Source: an uncultured Bryobacteraceae bacterium (GTDB lineage: Bacteria > Acidobacteriota > Terriglobia > Bryobacterales > Bryobacteraceae). Taken from it: DNA of 64,000 bases. The stretch is taken from positions 1 through 64,000 of the forward strand of contig CALKXJ010000027.1 of assembly GCA_938003835.1 (NCBI GenBank). Reading direction: 5' to 3'. Each line of letters opens with the position of its first letter. Positions within the stretch are counted from its first letter, which is position 1. A model generated the notes under the pieces. The model was given only the letters and a program-made list of their open reading frames with translations. It was not told the DNA's origin and did not search any database. This document shows positions 48,652 to 57,954 of this stretch, piece after piece. The position numbers were made by a program, and so were the translations under genes.

Positions 48652-49085
48652 GCCTGTTTTCGCTGCTTGCCGTGAGCGGCTCGGGCATGGCCGCGCAGCG
48701 GGCGCGCGCCGAGGTGCTGGTGGAGAATCTTGCGAACGCCGAGACGACGCGCACCCCCGAAGGAGGGCCGTACCGCCGCAAAGACGTCGTTTTCGAGAGC
48801 CGGCCGGCACCGTCGAGCTTCTCGAGCCTCTTGCGCTCGGAGCTGGACGGGACTCTGATGGGCGTGGAGGTGGCCGAGGTGGTCGAGGACAACCGGGAGC
48901 CCGAGCGGCGGTACCTGCCGGGCCACCCGGACGCCGACGAGCAGGGCTACGTGGCCTTTCCCCGGGTGAACCCGGCCGAGGACATGGTGGATCTGCTCAA
49001 CGCGGCGCGCCAGTACGAGGCCAACGTGGCAGCCATCTCGGCAGCCAAGGATATGATTCACCGCTCGCTCGATCTGCTGCGCTGA
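48648..49085 (+). CDS. flgC: Flagellar basal-body rod protein FlgC
   Basis: FlgC is a proximal rod protein. The 145-aa product contains SGMAAQRARAEVLVENLANAETTRTPEGGPYRR in the N-terminal rod region (the conserved NLANAETT block) and the C-terminal NPAEDMVDLLNAARQYEANV. The family length is about 134 aa. It overlaps flgB by 4 bp (ATGA) and fliE follows after 36 bp. Confidence 0.94.
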   Translation: MSLFSLLAVSGSGMAAQRARAEVLVENLANAETTRTPEGGPYRRKDVVFESRPAPSSFSSLLRSELDGTLMGVEVAEVVEDNREPERRYLPGHPDADEQGYVAFPRVNPAEDMVDLLNAARQYEANVAAISAAKDMIHRSLDLLR

Positions 49086-49121
49086 GCGAGGCGAATTCCG
49101 AGGGCATGAGGAAAGAACGGT

Positions 49122-49421
49122 ATGTCGATGCTTGAGGCGGTGCGTCTGGCGGCGCCGGCCGCAGCGGCCGCAACCGGGCCGGGTGCTTCGCCGCGCACGG
49201 GCGGCGGCTTCGAGGAAGTGCTGGCGCGCGCCATCCGGCAAGTGGAGAATTTCCGCCTGGAGGCCGATCAAAAGGTGGAGCGGTTCCTGGCCGGCGAGGG
49301 CGAGGATCTGCACTCGGTGGCGCTGGCCACGCAGCAGGCCGAGCTGGCCTTCGAGCTGTTCCTCCAGGTTCGCAACAAGGTCGTGCAGGCCTACCAGGAA
49401 GTGATGCGCATGCAGGTCTGA
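49122..49421 (+). CDS. fliE: Flagellar hook-basal body protein FliE
   Basis: FliE links the MS-ring to the rod. This 99-aa protein has a variable, Ala/Gly-rich N-terminus and the conserved C-terminal half: HSVALATQQAELAFELFLQVRNKVVQAYQEVMRMQV, typical of FliE. GAGGAAAG precedes the ATG at about 8 nt. It sits between flgC and fliF in the standard operon order. Confidence 0.93.
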   Translation: MSMLEAVRLAAPAAAAATGPGASPRTGGGFEEVLARAIRQVENFRLEADQKVERFLAGEGEDLHSVALATQQAELAFELFLQVRNKVVQAYQEVMRMQV

Positions 49422-49523
49422 AGCCCGGCAGCCTGGGGCCGGGCGAGCCGTGCGGAATGAGCGCCTGGAAACTTCACCTTGAATGGCGGTTCAGGGCCGC
49501 CGGCGGGCGGCGAAGGAACCGGC

Positions 49524-51215
49524 ATGGCTGAGCTCAAGCGGCTGCTGGGGAATCTGACGCTGCGACAGAAGGCGTCGCTGGTCATCGCCGCCGTGGCCGT
49601 GGCCGCCTCGCTGTGGGCGCTGGCGAACTGGAGCCGCGAGCGCGACTTCCGACCGCTCTACACCGGGCTGGCCGCCGAGGATGCCGGCGCGGTTGTCGCC
49701 CGCCTCCGGGAGCGCGGCACGCCTTACCGGCTGAGCGATGCGGGCGCCACGGTGCTTGTACCCTCGGCCCGGGTGGCCGAGGCGAGGCTGGATCTGGCCG
49801 CCTCGGGCCTGCCACGCACCGGGCGAATCGGTTTCGAGCTGTTCGACCAGAACCGTTTCGGCGCCACCGACTTCGCCGAGAAGGTGAATTTTCATCGGGC
49901 GCTCGAAGGGGAACTCGAGCGCTCGATCTTGACGCTGGCGGAAGTGGAGCGGGCGCGCGTGCACATCACGCCGCCCAAGGAGTCCGTCTTCCTGGAGGCG
50001 CGCCGGCCGGCCAAGGCGAGCGTCCTCGTCAAGCTGCGGCCCGGGGCGCGCCTGGAGCCCGAGAATGTGCAGGCGATCTGCCACTTGGTGGCGAGCGCGG
50101 TCGACGGGCTGGAGCCCGGGGCGGTTTCGGTGCTGGATGTCCGGGGAAACCTGCTCAACCGGCCGCGTTCACCCGAAGATCCCGAGGGTGGGCGGCCCTC
50201 GGAGGCGCTGCTTGAGTACCGCCAGCGTCTGGAGCGGGATCTGATGGCGAAGATCCACTCGACGCTCGAGCCGCTGCTCGGCCCCGAGGGTTTCCGGGCC
50301 AGTGTGAGCGTCGAGTGTGACTTCACCTCCGGCGAGCAGAGCGAAGAGATCCTCGATCCGACGCGTTCGGTGATGACCAGTTCCCAGCGCACCGAGGACA
50401 CGGGCGGCTATCCGGCGGCCTCGGGGGTGCCGGGTACGGCGTCGAACCTGCCGCGGCCGACGGCGCGGCCCTCGGCTTCGGCGCGGAGTTACTCGCGCCG
50501 CACGGAGAACATCACCTATCAATCCAGCCGGACCGTGCGGCGGCTCCGAATTCCGCAGGGGACGGTCAAGCGCATGTCGGTGGCGGTGGTGGTGGACCAT
50601 CTGGTGCGCTGGGAAGGACAGGGGGCGGCGGCCAAGCGTATTGTCGAGCCGCCGTCGGAGGAGAAGTTGAAGGCGATTCGCGAACTGGTGGCGGGCGCCG
50701 TGGGACTGAATGCGGAACGAGGCGATCAGCTCACGGTGGAGAGCCTGCCGTTTGAAGCGGCGCCACGGTGGCAGCTCGAGCCGGAACCGGCCGCTCCGCC
50801 GGCGCCGGGCGGGCCGGCGCTGCCCGCCTGGCTGCCGGAGCCGCTTCGAAGCTTTCAGGTCCTCGCCGTCTTAGGTGCGGCTCTGGCGGTGCTGCTGCTG
50901 GCCGCGGTGGCGGGGCTTTTCTGGTGGCGGCGCCGCCGGCGCCTAAAGATCGAGACAGCCCGGGAGCTGGCGCCGGGCGAAGGCGCCTCCGGGGCGCTCG
51001 AGGCAGGCGACGCCGCGGGCCGGTTGAGCGCGCAACTGGCCGAGCGCGCCGAGCAGCAGGCCAAGCTCGAGCAGGAGGCGCTCGAAAGCCTGCGCCTGGC
51101 GCCTCCTAAAACCAAGAAGAGCGAAGTGCTGGCCAAGCATCTGGCCGAGGCGGCGAAGAAGGACGCCGCCGGGCTGGCACAGGTGGTGCGCACCTGGCTC
51201 GATGAACGCGAGTAA
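49524..51215 (+). CDS. fliF: Flagellar MS-ring protein FliF
   Basis: FliF builds the MS ring in the inner membrane. The 563-aa protein has two transmembrane segments (about residues 18-35 and 445-470) with YscJ/FliF-type ring domains between them, including RIGFELFDQNRFGATDFAEKVNF and ELERSILTLAEVERARVHI. The cytoplasmic C-terminus, with KTKKSEVLAKHLAEAAKKD, matches the FliG-binding tail. ATG at 49524 is used; an earlier in-frame ATG lacks a better site. fliG starts 6 bp after its stop. Confidence 0.95.
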   Translation: MAELKRLLGNLTLRQKASLVIAAVAVAASLWALANWSRERDFRPLYTGLAAEDAGAVVARLRERGTPYRLSDAGATVLVPSARVAEARLDLAASGLPRTGRIGFELFDQNRFGATDFAEKVNFHRALEGELERSILTLAEVERARVHITPPKESVFLEARRPAKASVLVKLRPGARLEPENVQAICHLVASAVDGLEPGAVSVLDVRGNLLNRPRSPEDPEGGRPSEALLEYRQRLERDLMAKIHSTLEPLLGPEGFRASVSVECDFTSGEQSEEILDPTRSVMTSSQRTEDTGGYPAASGVPGTASNLPRPTARPSASARSYSRRTENITYQSSRTVRRLRIPQGTVKRMSVAVVVDHLVRWEGQGAAAKRIVEPPSEEKLKAIRELVAGAVGLNAERGDQLTVESLPFEAAPRWQLEPEPAAPPAPGGPALPAWLPEPLRSFQVLAVLGAALAVLLLAAVAGLFWWRRRRRLKIETARELAPGEGASGALEAGDAAGRLSAQLAERAEQQAKLEQEALESLRLAPPKTKKSEVLAKHLAEAAKKDAAGLAQVVRTWLDERE

Positions 51216-51221
51216 TCTGCC

Positions 51222-52250
51222 ATGATCCGCAATGCCGGAACCGAGGAACGCCTGAGCGGCGTGCGCAAGGCCGCCATCCTCACCGTGGTGCTGGGCCCGG
51301 AGACGGCGGCGGAGATCGTGCGCCACTTGAGTGAAGACGAGGCGGAGATGATCAGCCGCGAGGTGGCGCAGATGGGGGCGATCTCGACCGAGCAGGCCGA
51401 GAAGGTGCTCGAAGAGTGCCACAACATGCACATGGCGCGCCACTACGTCATCAAGGGCGGCGTCGATTACGCCCGGGAGCTGCTGATTCAGGCCTTCGGG
51501 CCGGACCGAGCCAAGAAGCTGCTCGATCGTCTGATGAAGGCACTCGGCAGCGACGCCGCGAGCTTCGAGGCGCTCCAGCGGGCCGACCCGCAACAGCTTG
51601 CGAAATTCATTCACTCCGAGCACCCGCAGACGATTGCTTTGGTGCTGTCGCACCTGAACGCCTCCCAGGCTGCGGCGCTGCTGGCGTCGTTGCCGCCTGA
51701 GATCCGCTCGGAGGTCGTGACGCGGATGGCCAGCCTGGAGCAGATCTCGCCGGAGGTGGTGGGCCGAATCGCGGGCATCATCGGGCAGAAGCTCAAGGCT
51801 CTGGGGGAATTCAGCCGGGAGGCCTACGGCGGCGTGCGGGCGGTGGCGGAGATCATGAACCGCCTGGACACGAACACCAGCCGGGAGATCCTCAGCGCCA
51901 TCGAGGAGAGGGAGCCGGCGCTGGTGGAGACGATCCGGCACCTGATGTTTGTCTTCGAGGACATGCTGTTGATCTCGAGCGAAGGGATCAAGGAGGTGCT
52001 GGCGCGGGTGGACCGCAAGCTACTGACGATTGCGCTCAAGGGGACGAGCGACCGCTTGAAGGAACATTTCTTCCAGTGCATGTCGCAGCGGGGCGCCGAG
52101 ATGCTCCGCGAGGATCTGGAGGCGCTCGGGCCGGTCAAGATCAAGGAGGTCGAGGCGGCGCAACAGCAGATCATCGCCATCGTGCGCCAGTTGGAGGCCG
52201 AAGGCGTGCTCAGCATCCGGGGCACGGTCGGCGAACAGTATGTCGTCTAG
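51222..52250 (+). CDS. fliG: Flagellar motor switch protein FliG
   Basis: FliG couples the rotor to the stator and to the switch. The 342-aa product has LSGVRKAAILTVVLGPETAAEIVRHLSEDEAEMI (N-terminal domain), the EHPQTIALVLSHLNASQAAALL block (middle domain) and a C-terminal torque helix with the charged residues of MFVFEDMLLISSEGIKEVL and SDRLKEHFFQCMSQRGAEML. It ends 11 bp inside fliH. Length and motifs are normal. Confidence 0.96.
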   Translation: MIRNAGTEERLSGVRKAAILTVVLGPETAAEIVRHLSEDEAEMISREVAQMGAISTEQAEKVLEECHNMHMARHYVIKGGVDYARELLIQAFGPDRAKKLLDRLMKALGSDAASFEALQRADPQQLAKFIHSEHPQTIALVLSHLNASQAAALLASLPPEIRSEVVTRMASLEQISPEVVGRIAGIIGQKLKALGEFSREAYGGVRAVAEIMNRLDTNTSREILSAIEEREPALVETIRHLMFVFEDMLLISSEGIKEVLARVDRKLLTIALKGTSDRLKEHFFQCMSQRGAEMLREDLEALGPVKIKEVEAAQQQIIAIVRQLEAEGVLSIRGTVGEQYVV

Positions 52251-52908
52251 GGTCCTGACGGGCGATGAGGCCGAACGCGTGCGGCCCATGCAGTGGGAGA
52301 TCGCGCCCGGCGCCGGCCGCTCTGGCGAGGACGCCCGCGCCCCGCAGGGCGTGCCGGGTCTCGAGACAGCGCTCGAGCGGCGCTTGGCGGAGCTCGAGGC
52401 GCAGGCGGCGGCCCGGGAGGCTCAGGCCCGCCGGGCGGGCTTTGAAGAAGGCGAGGCCGCGGCGCGGCGGAGTCTCGAAGAGGCGTACCGGGAGGCGCTC
52501 CAGCGCGCAGCGCGCGCGACGGCCGAGCTGGCCGGCTTGCGGCGGCGCCTGCGGCAGCAGGCCGAGGAGGACCTGGTGCGGCTGGCCGTGGCGATCGCCC
52601 GGCGCATCCTCCGGCGCGAGCTTTCCACCGACCCTCAGGCGCTGCTCGGTCTGGTCAAGGCCGCGCTCGAGCGGATCGACGCGCGCGAGGTGCTGCGCCT
52701 GCGCGTACATCCGGAGGATGCCCGGACGCTCGAGAGCTCGTTTGCCGATCTGGGCGTGCCGGAGCGCATCGAAGTGCTGGCGGACCGCCGCCTGGAACGA
52801 GGCGCGCTGCTGATCGAGACTGAGCGGGGTGAGCTGGACGGTTCGGTCGACACGCAGCTTGCCGAGATCGAGCGGGGCCTGGCGGACCTGATCCGGAGGC
52901 AGGCGTGA
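52240..52908 (+). CDS. fliH: Flagellar export regulator FliH
   Basis: FliH regulates the FliI ATPase at the export gate. The 222-aa protein has a long Ala/Glu/Arg-rich coiled coil (about residues 45-110: LEAQAAAREAQARRAGFEEGEAAARRSLEEAY) and a C-terminal FliH/V-ATPase-E-like domain with VRLAVAIARRILRRELSTDPQ and ERGALLIETERGELDGSVDTQL, which matches the family. Its position between fliG and fliI confirms the call. It overlaps fliG by 11 bp and fliI by 4 bp. Confidence 0.9.
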   Translation: MSSRVLTGDEAERVRPMQWEIAPGAGRSGEDARAPQGVPGLETALERRLAELEAQAAAREAQARRAGFEEGEAAARRSLEEAYREALQRAARATAELAGLRRRLRQQAEEDLVRLAVAIARRILRRELSTDPQALLGLVKAALERIDAREVLRLRVHPEDARTLESSFADLGVPERIEVLADRRLERGALLIETERGELDGSVDTQLAEIERGLADLIRRQA

Positions 52909-54236
52909 GCGGCGGTGAGCGAATCGTACTGGAGCCCTACATCGAGGCGCTGGAGCGCATCGACCCGCTGCGCTGGACGGGCCGGGTGACGAACGTCGTC
53001 GGCCTCCGGATCGAATCGCGCGGCCCGGCAGCGGCGATCGGTGATTTCTGCGAGGTGGTGACCAGCTCCGGGCGCCGCATCCGCACGCAGGTGATCGGCT
53101 TTCGCGATCAGTTCGTGCTGTCAATGCCGCTCGAGGAAACCGACGGGCTTTGCGCCGGCGATCCGATCGTGGCCCGGCCGGAAGCCGCCAAGGTGCGCGT
53201 CGGGCCGTCGCTGCTCGGCCGCGTGCTGGACGGCTTCGGCCGCCCGGCCGACGGAGGTCCTTCGATCGCGGGCGAGGCCGCTTACCATCTCTATCAGTCG
53301 CCGCCGGGTCCGATGGAGCGGGAACCGATCGAGGAATGCCTGGTGACTGGCGTCCGGGCGATCGACGGTTTGCTGCCCTGCGGCAAAGGCCAGCGCGTCG
53401 GCATCTTCGGCGGCAGCGGCGTCGGCAAGAGCACTTTGCTGGCCGCCATGGCCCGGCACAGCCTGGCGGGCGTGAACGTCATCGCCTTGATCGGGGAGCG
53501 CAACAGGGAAGTGCGCGAGTTCATCGAGCAGGAACTCGGTCCGGAGGGTCTGGCGCGTTCCGTAATCGTGGTGGCCACCTCGGACCGCCCGGCGCCACTG
53601 CGCCTGCGGGCCTGCTTCGTGGCGCTGGCTGCGGCCGAATACTTTCGCGATCAGGGACAGGATGTGCTGCTGGTGATGGATTCGGTGACGCGGCTGGCGA
53701 TGGCGCAACGCGAGATCGGCTTGGCCGCCGGTGAGCCGCCGAGCCAGAAAGGCTACACCCCTTCGGTCTTCGCCATGCTGCCGCGCATCTTTGAGAGGGC
53801 GGGGCGCTTCCGCCGCGGCTCGATCACCGGCTTTTTCACCGTGCTCGTCGAGGGGGACGACTTCAACGAGCCGATCGCCGACGCCTCGCGCGCCATCCTG
53901 GACGGCCACATCGTGCTGAGCCGGGAGCTGGCCGACGCCGGCCACTATCCGGCCATCGACGTGCTCGCTTCGGTGAGCCGGCTGGCGCCGCGCATCGCAT
54001 CGGTGAACCAGTTACGCGCCGCGCAGCAGTTGCGCGAGGCGCTGGCAACCTGGCGGCGTTCGGAGGATTTGATCAACCTGGGCGCTTACGTGGCCGGCTC
54101 GAACCGGCAGCTCGACGCGGTGATCGAGCACCGCGCGAAGCTGCTCGACTTCCTCCGCCAGCCGCCCGGGGAGACGAGTGAGTTGGCCGAGACCCTACGC
54201 CGGATGGAGGAGCTGGCCGAGCTTCTGGCGCGATGA
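52905..54236 (+). CDS. fliI: Flagellum-specific ATPase FliI
   Basis: FliI is the ATPase of the flagellar type III export apparatus. The 443-aa product is an F1-beta-like protein: Walker A GGSGVGKST (residues 169-177), Walker B LLVMDSVTRLAMA, the GEPPSQKGYTPSVFAMLPRIFERAG loop, and the EGDDFNEPIADASRAILDGHI segment. The GTG start overlaps the fliH stop (GTGA). fliJ follows with an ATGA overlap. Confidence 0.96.
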   Translation: MSGGERIVLEPYIEALERIDPLRWTGRVTNVVGLRIESRGPAAAIGDFCEVVTSSGRRIRTQVIGFRDQFVLSMPLEETDGLCAGDPIVARPEAAKVRVGPSLLGRVLDGFGRPADGGPSIAGEAAYHLYQSPPGPMEREPIEECLVTGVRAIDGLLPCGKGQRVGIFGGSGVGKSTLLAAMARHSLAGVNVIALIGERNREVREFIEQELGPEGLARSVIVVATSDRPAPLRLRACFVALAAAEYFRDQGQDVLLVMDSVTRLAMAQREIGLAAGEPPSQKGYTPSVFAMLPRIFERAGRFRRGSITGFFTVLVEGDDFNEPIADASRAILDGHIVLSRELADAGHYPAIDVLASVSRLAPRIASVNQLRAAQQLREALATWRRSEDLINLGAYVAGSNRQLDAVIEHRAKLLDFLRQPPGETSELAETLRRMEELAELLAR

Positions 54237-54766
54237 AGCGCTTCACATTTCGCCTCGATCGCATTCTCGATTGGCGCCGCGGCCGCATGGAGGCCGAGCA
54301 GCGGGGACTCGAAAGGCTTCTGGCTGAGCAGGCGCACCTTGAGGCGCAGCACGCCTTTCTCGAGTCGGCGCTCGAAGCGGCGCGGCGCTCGGTCCGGGAG
54401 GCGTCGGCTGCGGGGCAGACGGTCGAGGCCCAAACTTTGATTGCGCTCGAGAACTTCAGCCGCAGCGTCCGGCGCGAGCAAAGCCGGCTTCTCGCACGGC
54501 GGGCCGAGCTCGAGCGAAACATTTACGCCCAGCGCGAGCGGCTGATGTCCGCCCGCAGGGATTTCCGGCTGCTCGAGAAGCTGCGCGCGCGGGCGCTGGC
54601 GGCCTGGGAACGCAACTACAGCCGGGAGCTGGAAGCGCTGGCCTCGGAGCTGTATCTGGCGCGCTGGTCCGACCCGGGCGGCGGAATCAGCGCGGCGACC
54701 GAAGCCGGCCCGCCCGAGCGGCAGCGACGCGCAGGATGCGCCCCGTCTGCTGCTCTCGAACGCTGA
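54233..54766 (+). CDS. fliJ: Flagellar export chaperone FliJ
   Basis: FliJ is a coiled-coil chaperone bound to the FliI ring. The 177-aa product has the family start MKRFTFRLDRILDWRRGRMEAEQ and a long helical hairpin through residue 145. The last ~30 residues (DPGGGISAATEAGPPERQRRAG) have no helical pattern and lie in DNA that overlaps the convergent gene's 3' end by 80 bp, so the tail may be non-functional or extended. FliJ is usually about 147 aa. The flagellar operon ends here. Confidence 0.85.
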   Translation: MKRFTFRLDRILDWRRGRMEAEQRGLERLLAEQAHLEAQHAFLESALEAARRSVREASAAGQTVEAQTLIALENFSRSVRREQSRLLARRAELERNIYAQRERLMSARRDFRLLEKLRARALAAWERNYSRELEALASELYLARWSDPGGGISAATEAGPPERQRRAGCAPSAALER

Positions 54767-55919
54767 GGAAGTCTTCGCCGACCTCGACATCGGCGACGCC
54801 GCGGAAGCCCGGCGGGATCTCGGCGAGAAAGGCCAGATAGCGCGTCGCCAGGCGCTCGGCCGCGCCGATCCAGCGATAGACGGGGACACCGTAAAGCCGA
54901 CCTTCTTCGACCACCTGCCGCATCGGCCCGCCGAAGGGAGTGGTTCCGAACTCCATGCCGCGCGCAACCACTTTGCCGTCCCAGGGCGGCTGGGTGGCGC
55001 GGCGGTTCTCCTGCCAATCCCCGATCCAGGGAAAATCCTCCGTGATCCAGATGTAGCCGATCAGCACCCGGTAGTCCTGGTGGTACATGGTGAAGTAGCT
55101 GAGCGGGCGGGAGCGCTCCATCAGATAGGCGGCGTAGAGACCGGAGCCGGGCTTGGTCAGCATGGGACGCAAGTCAACGGGCGTCCCGTCCGGTGCAGCA
55201 CCTTGCGGCCATCGGAGAGGTCCTGGACGCAACGGCGACCACGGGGCCGCTCCGCGAACCTCGCCTTGGCCCGCCGACATGTCCAGGTAGGTTTTGCCCG
55301 GCTCGATGAAGGGATCACCGAAGGTCACGTGCTGGACCCAGTGCAACGGCCGATCAAACGGCAGGAGATTCTCGGCGGCTTCCTCGATGTAGAGCACGCT
55401 TTCGCCGGCGGCCAGCTCGAGCGTGCGCTCCAGGCGATAGCGCGTCTTGGGAAGCTCGGCGCCGTAGACGAGGGTCACGCCCGACGAGGAGACCTCAGCC
55501 CGCTTCTGCCTCCACTCGACCGCCAGCGCCTCGCCGTGCGTGCCAAGACCCTGGCGCACCTCCGCCTCCGAAGGCGTGCCGAAGGTCGGGAAATTCAGCA
55601 GGTGGCCCATATAGCCGGACTGAAGGATGCGGCTCGCATCGCCGCCGTAGATCTTGTCGTGAAGCTCGGGCTTGTACTCCCATGGCTCGATGGTGGGAAA
55701 GTGGGGAATGCGCATGGGATTGACGGCGAGTCGCGGATCGGGGGAGAGGAGGCGGATCTCGGCGATGTGGCCCGCGCCACGCAGGGCGCTCACGCGAATC
55801 ATTCCGTTCTCGAGCACATAGGCCTGACGGCCATGAAAGATCTCCTGGCGAAATGACGGGGCTTGCGCCGGCGCCAGGCCCGGCAGTCCCAAGAGCAGCA
55901 CAAGCACGAGGGCACGCAT
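54687..55919 (-). CDS. Exported beta-sandwich protein, mutarotase-like fold suspected
   Basis: The 410-aa product has a signal peptide (MRALVLVLLLGLPGLAPA) and a body of beta strands: RQAYVLENGMIRVSALRGAGHIAEIRLL near the N-terminus resembles aldose-1-epimerase/galactose mutarotase-like proteins (the ENG-RVS pattern). The conserved-looking HWVQHVTFGDPFIEPG contains a possible active-site His. No sugar-binding partner gene is linked. It is convergent with fliJ, overlapping it by 80 bp, so its C-terminal ~26 residues share DNA with fliJ. Function is unknown. Confidence 0.65.
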   Translation of the reverse strand: MRALVLVLLLGLPGLAPAQAPSFRQEIFHGRQAYVLENGMIRVSALRGAGHIAEIRLLSPDPRLAVNPMRIPHFPTIEPWEYKPELHDKIYGGDASRILQSGYMGHLLNFPTFGTPSEAEVRQGLGTHGEALAVEWRQKRAEVSSSGVTLVYGAELPKTRYRLERTLELAAGESVLYIEEAAENLLPFDRPLHWVQHVTFGDPFIEPGKTYLDMSAGQGEVRGAAPWSPLRPGPLRWPQGAAPDGTPVDLRPMLTKPGSGLYAAYLMERSRPLSYFTMYHQDYRVLIGYIWITEDFPWIGDWQENRRATQPPWDGKVVARGMEFGTTPFGGPMRQVVEEGRLYGVPVYRWIGAAERLATRYLAFLAEIPPGFRGVADVEVGEDFLSVREQQTGRILRVAAARAGRLRSPR

Positions 55920-55984
55920 TCGGAAGTCCTCCCTTGCGCGGAGATTCAGGCGGAACCAAGATGATACAACGGCCGGCGCGCGGC

Positions 55985-57898
55985 TCAGTTTGCCGGACCC
56001 GAGGCCGACCGCAAGAAGGCGAGAAACTCCTCCGGGTTACGTGTCAGGCCGGCAAAGGTGGCTCGGACGTTCTGGTCGGCGTCGAGGATGGCGTAGTAGG
56101 GGATGGCGATGGTGGAGAAACGTTCCTGCTGGAGCTTCTGGTTGCGCTCGGAAGCCGGGTCGGCGCCGTCGGTGTAGAGCTCGACCAGGACGAACTGCTT
56201 GAGCGCCTCGGCGATCTCGGGCCGGGTGAACATGTTGGCCTTCATCCAATGGCAGTTCGTGCAGGCGTAGCCGGTGAAGTTTAGGAAGATGAGCTTGTCC
56301 TCGGCCTTGGCCTGGGCTAGCGCCGCGTCGAGCTCATTTTTGAGCCAGGCAGGAGACGAGCCTGTTCCGGATCCGAGCAGCGCGGCGGCTTGCCGGGGCG
56401 GGGGCACATAGGCGTCGAGCTCCCCCAGACGCCCGCCGAACATGCCCGGAAGCAGGCTGAGAGCGAAAATGAGGAAGGCTGCGCCGATGAGCAGCCGCGC
56501 CAGGCCGAGCTTCTCCTCCGGATCGACGCCTTCCAGGCGCAGGAAGCCCAATAGGTACAGTCCGGCAAGGGCGAACAGGACCATCCAGGCGGCCAGGAAC
56601 CGCTCGCGGCTCAGAATCTCCCACTGCATGACCTGGTCGACGTTGCTCAGGTATTTGAGCATGGCCGCCAGAATGAGAAACCCCAGGACGACCTTGACGC
56701 GCGCCAGCCAGCCGCCGCTGCGAGGCAGGCGCTCCAGGTAGGACGGGAACAGCGCGAGGAGGAAAAACGGCAAGGCCAGACCGGAGGCGAAGGCGAGCAT
56801 GCCGATGAGCGGCTGGAGGCCGCCGGCCTGAATCGAGGCGGCGAGCAGCGTACCGACGAATGGGCCGACGCAGGAAAATGCCGCCAGCGAAAAGGTCAGC
56901 CCCATGATCATGGTGCCGGCGTAGCCGCCGCGCTGGGAAGCACGGTCCAGGCGGTTGAGTACGCTCGAGGGGATGACGAGCTCGAAGGCCCCGAGCAGGC
57001 TGAGTCCGAAAACCAGGAAGATCAGCGCGATGAAGCCGTTTACCCAGGGATTGGAGCCGAGCTGGACGACGCCGAACGGGCCGAGAATCGCTGTCGCGGC
57101 CAGGCCGAGCCCGGTGAACAGAATGACGATCCCGAGGCAATAGATAAGCGCTTGGATGATGCTGTCCCGACGGCCGCCGCCGCGCTGCCGCAGAAAGAAG
57201 GAGACCGTGATCGGAATCATCGGGAAGACGCACGGCGTGAAGACGGCCGCCAGGCCGAAGCCGAAGGCTACGCCCACGAACGGGATCCCGCCCGCTTGGG
57301 TACGGCCGGCCCGCTCGGCGGGCGGAGGTGGAACCGGGGGCGCGGACGTTTTTGCCGCTAGCGACACCGCCTCGCCGACCGGCAGGAAATCGGCCGGGAT
57401 CGCCGGGGCAACTGTCGGCGCCACTGAGTCGACCATCAGCGTGGCCGCCGCCGTTTTGCGCACCGGCGGGAGACAGAGCTTGTCCGTGCAGGTCTGATAT
57501 CGCGCTCGAGCCCGCACTTCGAGCGGCCCGGGCGCGGCGTCCTCGGCGAGAATCAGCTCGAAGAGGAATTCGGTCTTGCCGGAGTAGACTTCCGTGTCTA
57601 GGTTGAAGTTGGCGTCGAACTTGACGGCCGGCCGGCGCTGATAGAGGCGATAAGAGGACAGTCCCGGTGCGGGCTCGAGGTCGATCCGGGTCGGGATTGG
57701 CCCCCCCGGGGGTGTGGTTGGGGAATAAAGGTACCAGCCGTCCTCGAGTGTCGCCTCGAACCGGGCCAGTACGGTGGAGCCGGGCCGCGCGGTCCTCGGC
57801 TCGAGTGTCAGCGTCCACTGCACCGGGTCGAGCTTTTGTGCGGGGACCGGCGCTCGGGTGAGCCAGCTCACGGCGAGGAGGATCAGCACGCGGTTCAC
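55985..57898 (-). CDS. dsbD: Thiol:disulfide interchange protein DsbD
   Basis: DsbD carries electrons from cytoplasmic thioredoxin to the periplasm. The 637-aa product has all three parts: a signal peptide and N-terminal alpha domain with CTDKLCLPP (redox pair), an eight-helix membrane domain (about residues 215-460) with the two essential cysteines in TPCVFPMIPIT and FSCVGPF, and a C-terminal thioredoxin domain with CTNC (about residues 546-549, in GYACTNCHWMK). All three Cys pairs appear intact. Likely partners are periplasmic cytochrome maturation proteins. Confidence 0.94.
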   Translation of the reverse strand: MNRVLILLAVSWLTRAPVPAQKLDPVQWTLTLEPRTARPGSTVLARFEATLEDGWYLYSPTTPPGGPIPTRIDLEPAPGLSSYRLYQRRPAVKFDANFNLDTEVYSGKTEFLFELILAEDAAPGPLEVRARARYQTCTDKLCLPPVRKTAAATLMVDSVAPTVAPAIPADFLPVGEAVSLAAKTSAPPVPPPPAERAGRTQAGGIPFVGVAFGFGLAAVFTPCVFPMIPITVSFFLRQRGGGRRDSIIQALIYCLGIVILFTGLGLAATAILGPFGVVQLGSNPWVNGFIALIFLVFGLSLLGAFELVIPSSVLNRLDRASQRGGYAGTMIMGLTFSLAAFSCVGPFVGTLLAASIQAGGLQPLIGMLAFASGLALPFFLLALFPSYLERLPRSGGWLARVKVVLGFLILAAMLKYLSNVDQVMQWEILSRERFLAAWMVLFALAGLYLLGFLRLEGVDPEEKLGLARLLIGAAFLIFALSLLPGMFGGRLGELDAYVPPPRQAAALLGSGTGSSPAWLKNELDAALAQAKAEDKLIFLNFTGYACTNCHWMKANMFTRPEIAEALKQFVLVELYTDGADPASERNQKLQQERFSTIAIPYYAILDADQNVRATFAGLTRNPEEFLAFLRSASGPAN

Positions 57899-57954
57899 GG
57901 CAGGCCTACCTTGAACTTTTCAGTGTAACGTCACCGCCTGGACCGCCGGGGCGC

